Assembly (NCBI GenBank): GCA_013146195.2 | Contig: CM028379.1 | Location: 155,774,437 to 155,838,436, forward strand | Direction: 5' to 3' | DNA: 64,000 nucleotides | Source: Codonopsis lanceolata | Lineage: Eukaryota; Streptophyta; Magnoliopsida; Asterales; Campanulaceae | The notes under the pieces: generated by a model | The model's input: only the letters and a program-made list of their open reading frames with translations | Database searches by the model: none | Told to the model about the DNA's origin: nothing | Position numbers and translations under genes: made by a program | Shown: in pieces, positions 23,401 to 35,566 of the stretch | Layout of the letters: every line of letters begins with the position of its first letter | How positions within the stretch are numbered: the stretch's first letter is position 1

Positions 23401-24974
23401 CTATTTGACCCGACAGCCGACACACCGTTTTTAAAAAGTAATTAATTATATTGTAAATATTTGTGTAATGTGTACTTTCCTTTAATGCCTTTTACATGTG
23501 ATAATAATTAAAGTAAATAGAAAAGGTAAAAATAAAATGGTTAAAAAGAAGAAAAAAATTAGAACGTACAAAAAACGAAAGAATGACAATTATTTATAAA
23601 TTGACTAAATTGCAAAGTAAAATCCTAAATACTAGAAGTAAGAATTTAGGGTTGTAAACAAATCGAACAACACAATATTCGATTCGTATTTGTGAAACTA
23701 TCTGAATATTTGCATTCGTTTTGTTATTCGAATATTAAAATTGATTCGTATTCGATTCGAAATTTTTTTTTTTTTTTTTTACAAAATCTATTTATCAAAC
23801 AATGATTCGAGTATTCGATTCGATAATATTTGCATATTCGATTCAAGTATTCAAATTTTCAATAAGAATTAATATGAATAAAACATTTATAACATCAAAT
23901 ATTCATAACAAAAACACATGACTTCAAGTATATTAAATATATTATTTTTTGAATAATATTTAACTATATATATTTATTAAATATATTAAATAATAACTTA
24001 ACTATATATATCACGCTTGTATTCGTATTTGAATTCTTATCAAATAAAAAAAAAGGTAAATCGCACCATTGGTCCATTGACTACGCTATGGGACAGACAC
24101 AATAATAGTCTCTTAACAAATTTTTATCAAATTTGGGTCCTACGAGTATTAATTTTTTACAGAGACAGTCCAATCTATAACAGACGAGCATCCAACCTGT
24201 TTGTGAATCGGCGCTCCAACATGACCCAAAGAGTACTACTGATTATGTGAGAATGCTCTTCCATCATCACAACTGCCCAATCGAGATAGACACGGGACAA
24301 CAGTATGTTCTCCGGGAACACATAAGCAGTGGCATGTCTAGATTCGCTCAAACCCCACAAATAACGGATTAGTTCCGGAATATCACCCTCACATCCTTGC
24401 AGTGCCACCATGGGGATGATCCTAGTATGGTACAAGTACAACATGCTCCTACCAAATTGTCGTAAAGAAAATCGTCCTATGAAGACCAATCAAGATGATT
24501 TGTGCATATACGCTTGTATATATATGGAATCACTCGATTTGCCAATGAGCGACTACCTAGATAATATCTAGAGAATTGACAATGAGCAAAATGCTCAACC
24601 CAGATGAGGAGCCGCACCCTCTTTGATTCCTGAATGAGCTGCACTCTCCCTCCAGGAGCCACACCCTTTGACCAACCAGCTTTTTAGCCACCCGACAGTT
24701 TGAGAAAAAAAACTGTAACCTATCTACAGGCTACGCTTGTAGCTCACTTATTTGAGTCTGTTTGATAGCCCCTCACCGGCCAAATAACTTCCCTCTCCCG
24801 TCTACACAAATAACTAAAGCAACCGCCCACGAGCCTTTGCCTTCCCCAAAATAAAGTGTGCATAATAAATGGTAAACATCATTTTTTTTCCAAATAAAAT
24901 AAAACAAATTTGTGTCTTTTACATATACGTGTATATAATTTGTTTGGTCCAGTGTCCGGTCAAAGTTATTGCAT

Positions 24975-26330
24975 ATACATCATTTGATGTCTCCTTAAAT
25001 TAGCTGCACACCTCCAACATTTACTTAGCATGATTTATGCGGTATATAATTCTTTTGAATTAATTTTCCCATCTTTGATATTTATCTCTCATGACATGAT
25101 TTATGCAACATTTAATTCTTTTGAGTTAAAGTATGCATCTTGATATTTGTTTTCCATAAACATGATTTCTTACAAATATTTAATTCTTTTGAGTTAAATT
25201 ATGGATCTCTGATAAATATATCATAACATGATTTCTTGCAGTATTTAATTATATTTTTTAGTTAAATTATGCATCTCTAATATTTGTTTCCGATAACATG
25301 ATCTTATGTAACATTTAATTCTTTTGAGTTAAAGTATACATCTTTGGTATTCCTTTCTCTTCACATGATTTCTTGCAAATATTTAATTCTTTCGAATTAA
25401 ATTATGCATCTCTGATAAATATATCATAACATGATTTCTTGCAGTATTTAATTCTTTTGAGTTAAATTATCCATCTCTGATATTTGTTTCTCATAACATG
25501 ATTTTATGCAACATTTAATTCTTTTGAGTTAAATTAGACATTTTTATACTTATTAACATGATTTATACATATGCAGCTTTTAATTTGCTTGAGTTAAATT
25601 GCCCCTCTCTGATATTCATCTCCCATAAATATAATTTATGCAACATTTAATTCCTTTGAGTTAATTATACACCGCATTTCTTAACATGATTTATACATAT
25701 GCAGTATTTAATTCATTTGAATTAAATTACCCCTCTATGATATCTATCTCTCACAACATGATTTATGCAAACATTTAATTTTTTGAGTTGAATTATACAT
25801 TTGTGATTTTTATTCTTTGGACATAATTTATGCAGCATTTAATTCTTTTGGATTAAAATATGCATTCTTGATATTTTGATACTATTTGTTCTTAACATGA
25901 TTTATGCATATGCATCATTTGATTCTTTTAAATTAAATGGTCATATTTGACTAATGCCACATTTGATGTCCATAACATAATTTATGTAGCATTTAATTCA
26001 TTTGAATAGAAATAAAGCATCTCTGATATTTATTTCTTTTGAACATGATTATGCATCGCTAATGTTTGATTCTTTTGAATTAGTTATGCGTCGCTATCAT
26101 TTTGATGTTTTGAAATAATCATGCATCATTCATACATGTTATTTCTATTAAATTTACCATGCATCGCTAACATTTGATTCTTTTGAATTAATTAAGCATC
26201 GCTAATATTTTGTTTTTAAATTAATCATGCATCACTCATACATGTTAATTCTGTTGAATTTATCAGGTATCGCCAATATTTAAATTCTGCTAAATTATTT
26301 ATGTATCGCAAAACATTTAGCCCTCACAAA
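24975..26330. repeat. About 66-bp AT-rich tandem array
   Basis: Roughly twenty diverged units of about 65-72 bp share aacatgatttatgcaacat, ttaattcttttgagttaaat and tgcatctctgatatttgt. Units become more diverged towards the right, where catcgct(aa)cattt forms appear. The array lies inside the mobile-domain pseudogene. Confidence 0.8.
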
Positions 26331-28199
26331 TAAATAGTGCATCGCATATAATTATGCATTGCTAAAACATTTAAAATCACATATACATACAAATAATTAA
26401 TACAATTTAACACATAAACTACAAATACAACAATGTAAGTGTGCGCCGACATGCTCCTCTGCACCTCCGCAGCTCGCGGACCAGGATTGCTGGTCCCAGC
26501 ACCCATAACTCGAGGGCCTTTCCAGCCTGGATTATCAATTGGATCATCATCGTCCCTACGACGTACATTGCCAACTGCATCGCCGCCGACACGAGTGACG
26601 TCTTTGCCTTGTGGTACTTTCGAGATACGTTGAAGAAATTTTTCAATAATTGAATATATGATTGTGCGTCTGCGCGTTCACCTGAAATTGTGCACAAACA
26701 AATACATTTCAGATACAAATAAAATACAAAACAAATGCAATAATATACAAGATATAAAGTATAGTCTTTTACAGAGCGCACACCCTCTGGGAGCCGTTAA
26801 GGAGCAGGAATCTCTTCTTCCTTAACAGGCTGTCCGCCTCGGACATGAATCACGCTCACCGGAATGGCACGCAGAGTATAAAAATCCAACGGGTCTATGA
26901 CTGTAGAATACGAAGACCCAACTGCATCAGAAGCTCGTTTAGAGGGCATAGGATGCAATATCCTTCTAACAAAGTCATCATATGACATAGAGGGATAAGC
27001 ACTAATATGAACAATAAACCGAGCCATGCATTCATACTGATAAGGCATACTCTCAGGGGTAAGCATCCCTGGTGGAGGAGGCGGAGGGGCCAAAGGTGGT
27101 GATTGGAAGAATGAATGTTGTATATGCAATTGATCCCCCAAATACATTAAATCACAAAAGTACAGATCGCATTAAAATACGACAACGACTATCATCCACG
27201 GCAGCCTGATACATGCTAGTGAGCCTGCTCAAGGGTAGAAATTCACTGACTCAATGCGGAACTCGAGACAAGAAAGTCCGAACGACACCCATGTCAAAAA
27301 GAGTTTCCCGCTGAAGAAGAACCCTATTAGGGTCATTATACCCTAACAAATAAAGAGGAGCTTAAGGCAGCACTTCGCGCCGGAAGGGCATCCACTCGAA
27401 TACAGAATAAAACCATACCTGCAAATAAAATTGCCCTTAAACAAAATGCTTAAAATATATACATACAAATATATATACATAGATAATAAAGGTATTTACA
27501 TCCCAAGCGATGGCAAAACCAGTTAGGTTAGTAATCTCATTACGACAAGCTTGATCCATACAAAAATTACAACTTCGGCCAGGCCATCCTGTCCCCAATC
27601 ATACTTCGAGACCTGATATAAGTCCCGAAGATAACTCAACAAAGATATGCGCAAAACATATGAAGCATTTGCGAATAGAGCAGATCCCATAAAGAAGAGT
27701 ATAAATGTTTGGGCAACTCACTCTACGGCCACATCGTCGGCATCATTAACATAACGGGCATTTGCCCGAAGCCAATCCCTTACGCTGGGAACGTATATCT
27801 CATCGCTACTCTTGTACACGGACTCAAAGCCCAACAAATCATGAACCTCATCACTACGGAGCCTAAGCTTCAAATCAGGTGCCAGACATATACCTTGCCC
27901 AGTAGGAACACAATGATAACATCAAAATAAGTTGGTGTCATGGTAGCCTCTCCCCAAACGAAATGAAAGGTATGGGTGGTGTCCCACTAATACTCTTGCA
28001 ACACTTCATGAATACTCATAAAGCTAGGAAAGTTTCCCATCGCTCTCAAGAACGGAGCAAATCCTGTTTGGTCAACCAATTGCCTTGCCCGAGGAGGAAG
28101 AGACTCATAAATCTCATCCACAAACTCTGCTGTACAGCGTATGCGCATCAAATCTCTTCTAACATGAGAATAAATAGAATAACACAGATTTATACTCAT

Positions 28200-28980
28200 A
28201 AATTAATCTTAAGAGCATTTGCTACATAAACACATACAACATTTCCCTTGTCTTCTGACGGCTAACACATTTAATATATTATCACAAATCCTCTTTATCC
28301 AACTAAAATGTTTTTTTGCATAAGAAGTTATTTTTATAACATACAAATAATTAACATTTTCTTTAAATCAAACACTTTTTATATATATAATAAATCTTTT
28401 ATTTTATATCTACAAAATAAAATCTCATGACTTCAATATATATATCACCTCTCTTAAAATTAAAAAAATATATATTTTCAAAATACATTTTCTTTAGGAA
28501 TCTAAAACCTAACTCTTAAAAATCCAACAAATAAACATATAATAAAAACATTTTTTTTCTAATACACATATTTATTGTCAATCATTTGACCATTGGGTCA
28601 AACATGACATATGTTGTATCTAACCTTAGATATTAAAGCTTCCCATATCCCGGGTCATTTTGAAAAGTTTAAATCAAAAGGTCTTATACAAGTTACACAT
28701 CTCTTTGCACAATCATGTTACCCCCATTGGGTAAATTAACATTTTTTCCAACAAAATAAACAATCAAATTTAACATCTGATGTAGCCAAAATGTGCACAA
28801 CTAATAGTTTTTCTACAGATTTCTCATACAAATACATCCTGTCATTACATAATAGCAGGATACCCAACAATATACAAATAATACAGTTGAATTTCAAAAT
28901 TCAAAATTTAACATACAAAAATCAAAATATCTCATTTCTAACAAAATCCAAAGAAAATGTTTATTGAAGGAGTCAAATTT
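28200..28980. other. AT-rich intron-like sequence
   Basis: No coding segments are visible between the two first pieces of the mobile-domain gene. This is probably its intron, or degraded sequence. Confidence 0.35.
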
Positions 28981-29170
28981 GACACGTGGGAGCATGGATC
29001 TTATGAATATCCTCCCAATCGTCAGTAGAAAAATGATACCATACTTTGTTCCACTTTATTGGCTTCTCATCTCGGGTAATTTTACCCGATTTAGAGGGCG
29101 CACAACCTTTTCCCTTGTCAGATCTTGAGGAAGATGCCATTATATCAACAAATACAAACAATTTGGACAA

Positions 29171-29704
29171 AAAAATAAGCCAAAATGGAAGAATTTTTGA
29201 GTGAGAAATGAAAGCACGAAAAGCAGCAACAATGGCCGCTACTACTGTCTTGTGCGCTTAAAAGGGAATGAATTTTTCCTTCCCTCCCCTCAAGGTTTGC
29301 AACTTTTTGCTGATCAACCCCCTGAATGCCTCTTTTATAAGTTGGCCCCTCCAGACAAACTTGAACTTAACGGAAGTTGTCGACCGTCAACAAAGTTAAC
29401 GGTGGACGATCCTCGCCTAACAAAACAACACTCTGCCTCGTGCAGGCATCAAATAAATAACAATAAAAAATTACCTACATTGCGCTTTTTAACATTTACA
29501 TGCAATTAATATCTCACACATAATTTCTCATGCCACACCATAATATACATGCATATTTTGTCATAAATGATATATGTTTTTATACGTACATGTTGTTCAT
29601 ATGCATATTTTGCCATATACATGCATACTCTCATATGTGCATTGCTTTCCATATATATACCTTTCCATATGTAAATACATGCTTCCATGCTTATATGCTT
29701 CTAT
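29171..29704. other. Non-coding, no gene seen
   Basis: 29240-29440 resembles a transposon-like unit (ttggcccctccagacaaactt). 29510-29700 is rich in catatgcat and atatac phrases. Nothing coding is supported. Confidence 0.35.
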
Positions 29705-30015
29705 ACTTTCCATCATTGTGTTTACTAGGTTCACCCCTAGGAACATTGACTTTCCAGCATCGTGTTTACTAGGTTTACCTCTAGGAACATAGACTTTCCA
29801 GTATCGTGTTTACTAGGTTCACCCATAGGAACATAGACTTTCCAACTTTGTGTTTACTAGGTCCACCCCTAGGAATATAGACATTCAGCATCGTGTTTAC
29901 TAAGTCCACCCCTAGGAACATAGACATTCCAGCATCGTGTTTACTAGGTACATCCTTAGGAACATAGACATTCCAGCATCGTGTTTATTAGGTTCACCCC
30001 TAAAATCACAGACTT
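29705..30015 (+). repeat. 44-bp tandem array, about seven units
   Basis: The phrase cgtgtttactaggttcaccc recurs near 29718, 29762, 29806, 29850, 29893, 29937 and 29981, each followed by taggaacatagactttcca. Period 43-44 bp. It lies upstream of a Tat/Ogre-like LTR and is read as part of that element's 3' UTR. Confidence 0.85.
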
Positions 30016-30212
30016 TCCTACAATCACAGAAAACCCTCTGAGTGACACAACATGATACGACAAACAGATGAGCTACGATTGGTCTGATTCCTGAAAAGGA
30101 TACGTAGGCAGTTTATCTTGGTAGGTTCGACCATCACATATATATGCATCACATCACATACATTTGCACACGCATACATACTACACATGATATTTCAATA
30201 TGCATGTCATTT

Positions 30213-30264
<52 letters not shown>

Positions 30265-30339
30265 TTGTCAATTCCACATGTCATTTTCATGTGTATGTCA
30301 TTTACACTGCTTTTCATATATATGTTGTTTCAATATAAA

Positions 30340-31095
30340 TGCTTTGCGATTTACATTCCATTTCCATATGCATGCTTTTCAATTCCGCAATGCTTTTCAA
30401 TATACCCTGCTTTTCAATTCCGCACTGCCTTTCAATATATCTGCTTTTTAATATGCATGTCTTTTAATTCCTCATTGCTTTTCAATATGCATGTTTTTCA
30501 ATTCCGCACTGCTTTTCAATATACACTGCTTTTCAATTCCGCAATGTCTTTCAATATGCTTGTCTTTCAATTCCACACCGTTTTTCAATACGCATGTCTT
30601 TCAATACCACACTGCTTCTCAATACGCATGTCTTTCAATAACCTCACTGCTTTTCAATATACACTACTTTTCAATTCCGCAATGTCTTTCAATATGCACG
30701 TGTTTCAATTCCGCACTGCTTTTCAATACGTAGGTCTTTCAATACCGCACTGCTTCTCAATACGCATGTCTTTCAATAACCACACTACTTTTCAATATAC
30801 AATGCTTTTCAATTCCGCAATGTCTTTCAATATGCATGTCATTCAATTCCGCACTGCTTTTCAATACGCATGTCTTTCAATTCCACACTGCTTTTTAATA
30901 CGTATGTCTTTCAATACCACATTGCTTCTCAATACGCATGTCTTTCAATAACCACACTGCTTTTCAATATACACTGCTTTTCAATTCCGCAATGTCTTTC
31001 AATATGCATGTCTTTCAATTCCGCACTACTTTTCAATACGCATGCTATTTTCAATACACACAGTTTTTCAATACACATGTCTTTCAATTCACAAA
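30340..31095 (+). repeat. Minisatellite of about 18/36-bp units
   Basis: The array alternates gcttttcaattccgca and tgtctttcaatatgcat style units. It keeps a 277-codon frame open from 30118 to 30951, but the translation is just repeats of FQFRTAFQY-like words, so no gene is called. A larger higher-order unit recurs around 30610-30710, 30750-30850 and 30920-31030. An (AT)n run at 30218-30261 precedes it. Confidence 0.85.
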
Positions 31096-31328
31096 AACAA
31101 CAACAAAAACAAAACAACAACAAAAACGAAAAAAAAAAGAAAGGAGGACGAGAGGAGGAGAAATCCAACCACGCCCCGACTTGCATTACACACATTCTAA
31201 AACTCATATCATATTAACAATATATTTCTTGTGATGCATGTCCCGAAATTAGGAGTCTATATCTTATCAACGACGTTCGTCTGCTTGTGAATTCGCGTTC
31301 ACTAGCAAACTCCACCGTTGAGGGGCTC

Positions 31329-31367
31329 TGTAAACACTCCAATTTTGTGCCCCTACGATATAATGTC

Positions 31368-31440
<73 letters not shown>

Positions 31441-31946
31441 GGGCTTATAAAAATAATTTTCCATTAAAGTTTCAGTTAACTGGACTTAACGGACGTTAAA
31501 TGATAACATATGATAATATAACTTGAAGGGCCCTGATGAAACTTTATTTTGGTCGTAACAAACCTGATGGAGCTGCTCCCCACACCAAGGAGTCGTTACA
31601 TCCTCCTTCCTCCTCCAAGCAGCTTAAAAGCTGTCGTTTTCCTCTAGCTGCCTCTTGTGTCTTTTGTTGTCTTCATCCCAGTCTTACACTTTGCGCACCA
31701 TGCACTGAAATGTTAAGACGTTGCCGTTTAATCGACCGTCTTCTACCTATAAATAGAGGCCTCGGGCTCTCTTATTTCTCACCATTGATTAACGATAAAA
31801 AACACCCATCCAACATACCCTTCACCCGCAGCAACACAACCCGCATTAGCACAACTCGCAGCAACACAACACACAGCAGAAAAGAAAGACTTCCTTTCTC
31901 GGAAGGACAGGGGAAGCACAATTAGAATCTTCGAGCGCCTAATGGG
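31329..31946 (+). mobile_element. 3' LTR (truncated) of a Tat/Ogre-like element
   Basis: It starts TGTAAACACTCCAATTTTG directly after a polypurine-like ttgaggggctc. This matches the start of the second LTR at 31947 (TGTAGACACCCCAATTCCG). It includes an (AT)n at about 31373-31433, a TATA box (ctataaatagagg near 31748) and cggaaggacagg, which also occurs in LTR 2 near 32733. It is cut by the start of the second LTR. Confidence 0.7.
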
Positions 31947-33701
31947 TGTAGACACCCCAATTCCGTACCCCTGGTATGTAGCATGACATGTGATATTAAG
32001 ACCTGTTAAAACTTAACAAATGTCAAGTTACAGTGTTTAAAAATGCAAAAGGAAAAGCAGGATGCGCAAAATAGTGAAATGCAGGGGGCCAAAGTGTCAA
32101 AAAGGACCCCAAAAAGGAGCCCAGGTGCCACCCACATCCAAAGTGGGCGCGGCGCCCAGACCCCCATGGGTGGCGCCCAATAGTGCTTTAGGCACTGTAG
32201 CATTTTACCTAAAATGCAAATCTCTCAGCGCACAGTACAAGTCGGTGAAGCACAGAAAGAAAAATCTAAATGCCGAAGGAGTCCCTCCTCCAGCCTATAA
32301 ATAAAAGGCCCCGACTTCAGAATTTTGGACGGACACACAATTCACACACTCATCGCACACAGTTAAAAGACCTCTTTCAGTTTACGCAGTGAGCGATAGT
32401 GAGAAAGAGAGAGTTCCCCTCCTCCAAAAAGCTTCGAAGCTCTGTTAAATCACCTCCAAACTTAAATCCAACCGGTTAAAGTGAACCTTAGCCTCCCAGC
32501 TAGGATTTCACCCTATTTTTCAGGTCCAAAAAATCCAAAAAGAGTATTTACTCTACCCGAATCCATAGGCCAAATCCACTGTAAGCAGCAAGCTTGCTGC
32601 CCGATTCCGCCAACAGAAGCAAACAACGATAAAAGCAAGCGCTGTTCCGCCCGCTTCCGCTTACGCAACTTTCGAAGCGCTTATTCTCGCCCGAATCTCC
32701 ACAGCAACAAAAGACTCACTCTCCCGGAAGGACAGAGCGAGCACACCCCATGCTCTTAAAGGTAAGTCTTTAAGAGGTTATACAAAAAGTGTTATTTTCA
32801 GCCGGGCCGATGTAAAAAATATGAGAAGTTATGCTGCCCAGATTTCTATAGAAAATAACACTAAAAAGAACCATTATTATGGCAAAATATTTATAAATAT
32901 ATTTGTAATTCTTGAAAAGAAGCGGCTGCAAATCTGTAATAATGTAGATACAGATATACCTGTTTAAATGCTTTATTTCGTTTGCTGAATAAATATACCA
33001 AAAACATATTTTAGCCAAAAACTATTTTGAGATTGAAAGGACGAGTTGGGTGTCTAACACCTTCTCACCTTGTAACTTAGCCTCCAAACCCTTTTTACAA
33101 ACTCTGGTTATTTTTGGTTTTTCTTTATTTCTCCTTAAAATAAAGATGGCGATTATGTTACAACATTTTGGATTACAGTGAGGCCCGCAACATCATTTTT
33201 TTGCACTTTTCCGTTTTCCCCTAAACAAGGGAAGATGAGAATGAAAAGGGTGATGCACTTTTTGTATCTTGTTTTCCCCTAAACAAAGGAGGATGAGACA
33301 CGGGAAATCCAAAGCACTCATAGTAATCCACAATGAACCCAAGTACACAGTGAGGCAGGGCGTGTTTCCACGCGCCTTCGCAACATTCTTTTTTTGCACT
33401 TTTTCGTTTTCCCCTAAACATGGAAGATGAGAATGAAAAGGGTGATGCGTTTTCTGTATCTTGTTTTTCCCTAAACAAGGGAGGATGAGCTACGGAGAAA
33501 TCAAAAGCACTCATAGTGGACTAAAACACACTCAGTGACCGAGGCGTATTCAACGCGCTTTTGACAACACTCTTTTTGCACTTTTAATTTCGTCTTCCCC
33601 TCAACAAGGGAGGATGAAATGAAAAGAGTGATGTCTTTTCGCAACCCGCGTTCCCCTAAAAAAGGGAGCGCGGGATTCGGGAGCGTTCCGGGGCACTCAC
33701 A
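31947..33701 (+). repeat. 5' LTR of a second Tat/Ogre-like element
   Basis: It begins TGTAGACACCCC and ends cactcaca one base before a primer site. A TATA box (ctataaataaaaggcc) lies near 32296 and a cacacagtta / gagaaagagagag leader follows. The 3' part holds three copies of a 185-bp repeat. About 1.75 kb long. Confidence 0.7.
33190..33660 (+). repeat. About 185-bp tandem repeat inside the LTR, 2.5-3 copies
   Basis: Copies start at about 33198, 33389 and 33571 with ttttttgcactttt, then cgttttcccctaaacaagg, gatgagaatgaaaaggg and caaagcactcatagt. The third copy is shorter. Confidence 0.75.
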
Positions 33702-33702
33702 G

Positions 33703-33720
33703 TGGCGACTCTGCTGGAGA
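33703..33720 (+). other. Primer binding site, tRNA-Arg type
   Basis: tggcgactctgctggaga is one base from the tggcgactctgctgggga site that Ogre/Tat elements are known to use with tRNA-Arg. It fixes the LTR end and the plus orientation. Confidence 0.75.
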
Positions 33721-34921
33721 CGTCATTTTTATTTTAAATAAAAATGGAGGGCTAGACTCATTTTCATATTAAAAAAAAAGAGAAAAAAATAAATCAGTTT
33801 TCTTTAGTTTTTGACTAAAATATGCTTATTGTATTTCTTTGGCATTTTAAATATTGCATTTTCATATATCCGTATATATATTTCTGCATAACCGTTCACT
33901 TGCAACAGTTTCGTTTCGGGTGCCGTTACAGATATATAAAAAAACAAAAAATAATAATAGATTTTCAGACAGTATAGCAAAAGGGCTGGGCTTTATCTTA
34001 TTATCGCTTTATTTTTGCCTTAAATTATATATCTGCTTGCTTTACTTTTATCGCTAAAAAATATGTAAATATTATTTCATTCTGTCATTTTATTTTGGGG
34101 ATTAGGACCAATATGTAATTAATAGGAATAGATAGATTCCCCACTTTTCTTTCTATTTCTTGATCTGAATGGTTGCTTGCTCACGCTAAAACTAAAAAAG
34201 CCGAGAAAATCCACAAAGAACAGCAAGACATGTCATATCTGTTTTATTTACTGCTTTATATCTGAAAAAAAAAATAATTTACTGCTTTTTAGATATCGCA
34301 CACACGTGCATGCATGTAGAAATATAGATTCTTAGGACACTTCATGGACCGATCGGTTTTTATATCTCTGAGTTATTGACCAGTCCCTGTGCAAAAAAAA
34401 AAAAAAAGAAGCAAGACAAAAAAAAGCAAAAAAAAAAAGAAAGAGATATGAATAAAATATGCACAGGGGCTGACCAATGATTTTCTGATATTCTACCTAG
34501 ACCATTTTGAATGGTGGATCCTAGAAAGAGTATAGGCCCTTCGCCTGAGATCAGTCCGATCTTGGGGAGTCGAAAGACAGGTGGAATATAAGGATCTTAT
34601 ACTCTGGAGAAAGAATCCATTATTCCAGGAATAGTCCTAAGACTGTCAAAACAAAACATGTGTTTGTTCGATCAATTGTAGGGAAAATAAATAATAATAA
34701 AAAATATTAATAAAGGCACACTGTACTCTAGACCCAGAAAGCCTTCAGCCAACCCTCTCTGATGCCTTCAAATCCCTTTTCCTTAGAAACCTGGCTTGAG
34801 TTTGGAAATGCAGAGATAGTACTGGTCGGTTGATACGAAATACAGGCACAAAGATCAGATTAGAAAATATCGGGGTCGATCGAAAAGGCGTAATCAAGAC
34901 AGAGGTACAGATCTAAGCGTA

Positions 34922-35240
34922 ATGGCAGAAAATGAGCAGCACAGTGGTGACAGGGCTCTGTGGTACGCCCGACCGGCTATGCAATAGTGGCTAGATCAAA
35001 ATTTGGGTGCACAGGCTGATCGCATAATGAGCCAAATGACAAATCTCGTACAAAGTTTAAAATCCAGTGGTGAGGGAACCTCTTTCCCTGCAGCCCCTCA
35101 AGAAGCATCAACTTCCTATATCCCTTTAAACCCAAATCCTCAGCCAAACCCCAACCCACCAAATACCGCCAATACCCCAAATCCAAATCCACCACCTAAC
35201 CCTTATTACCCAAAACGTTAACCCTTTCTCACCATAGCCT
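34922..35240 (+). pseudogene. Tat/Ogre-like gag 5' fragment
   Basis: The ATG at 34922 opens MAENEQHSGDRALWYARPAM, then a stop (TAG, about 34985), then QADRIMSQMTNLVQSLKSSG and a Pro/Asn-rich stretch. Related elements begin ORF1/Gag with a helical segment and Pro-rich spacer. The frame breaks at 35219 and the element ends by about 35270. The 1.2 kb leader between primer site and ATG (33721-34921) has no gene; it includes an inverted repeat at 34375-34478. Confidence 0.55.
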
Positions 35241-35553
35241 CCATATCCTTTCCCCCAAGCACCGATATCTTTTGCAATGGTAATTTTGAGAAAATTATCC
35301 ACACAATAAAAATGTTTTTCAAGAAACAAATGAAATAGGTTTTGAGAACTAGAATCATTTCTTACACATTTCATCAGTCATTTATCTATATTGTTCATAT
35401 ATTATGTAGTTTTTTTCTTTCTATATATCAAAGTGATCTTTATCAAAAAAAAATATTGAATAACAATGTTTGATTGAAAAGTTGTTAGAAGTTGCCATGA
35501 TCGATCTTTCAAATTGTTAGACTTGGAAAAAAAAATATATTTTAAAGGTTAGA

Positions 35554-35564
35554 CTCTGATACCA
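35554..35564 (-). other. Copia primer site, initiator tRNA-Met type
   Basis: The minus strand reads TGGTATCAGAG, complementary to the 3' end of initiator tRNA-Met. It lies two bases from the LTR edge at 35567. Confidence 0.8.
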
Positions 35565-35566
35565 AT

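Larger units (their letters stand above)
24175..29140 (-). pseudogene. Decayed plant mobile domain (PMD / MAIN-like) gene
   Basis: Fragments on the minus strand, in order, resemble plant mobile domain proteins, a family spread by transposons with host members MAIN and MAIL. At 29140 an ATG opens MASSSRSDKGKGC. At 28168-27900, after an acceptor-like atgttag, the translation gives LPPRARQLVDQTGFAPFLRA and then WWDTTHTFHFVWGEATMTP; both are characteristic of the domain start, where TFHF.WGE.T.T is usual. Later pieces lie at 27430-27190, 27147-26797 (Pro-rich, then ARFIVHISAYPSM) and 24489-24175 (LRQFGR, often seen late in the family). Stops and frameshifts break it from about 27900 onward. A satellite array lies between the last pieces. 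Exon borders are approximate. Confidence 0.55.

Noticed and set aside
26439..26653. Short plus-strand coding frames
   Set aside because: They overlap minus-strand remains of the mobile-domain gene and show no recognisable domain.
29705..30015. CRISPR-like array
   Set aside because: Repeat and spacer are both conserved (44-bp head-to-tail units), no cas genes occur, and the genome is a plant.
30118..30951. 277-codon open frame
   Set aside because: It consists almost wholly of a minisatellite whose unit lacks stops in this frame. The translation is repetitive with no domain, and neighbouring frames are open over the same stretch.
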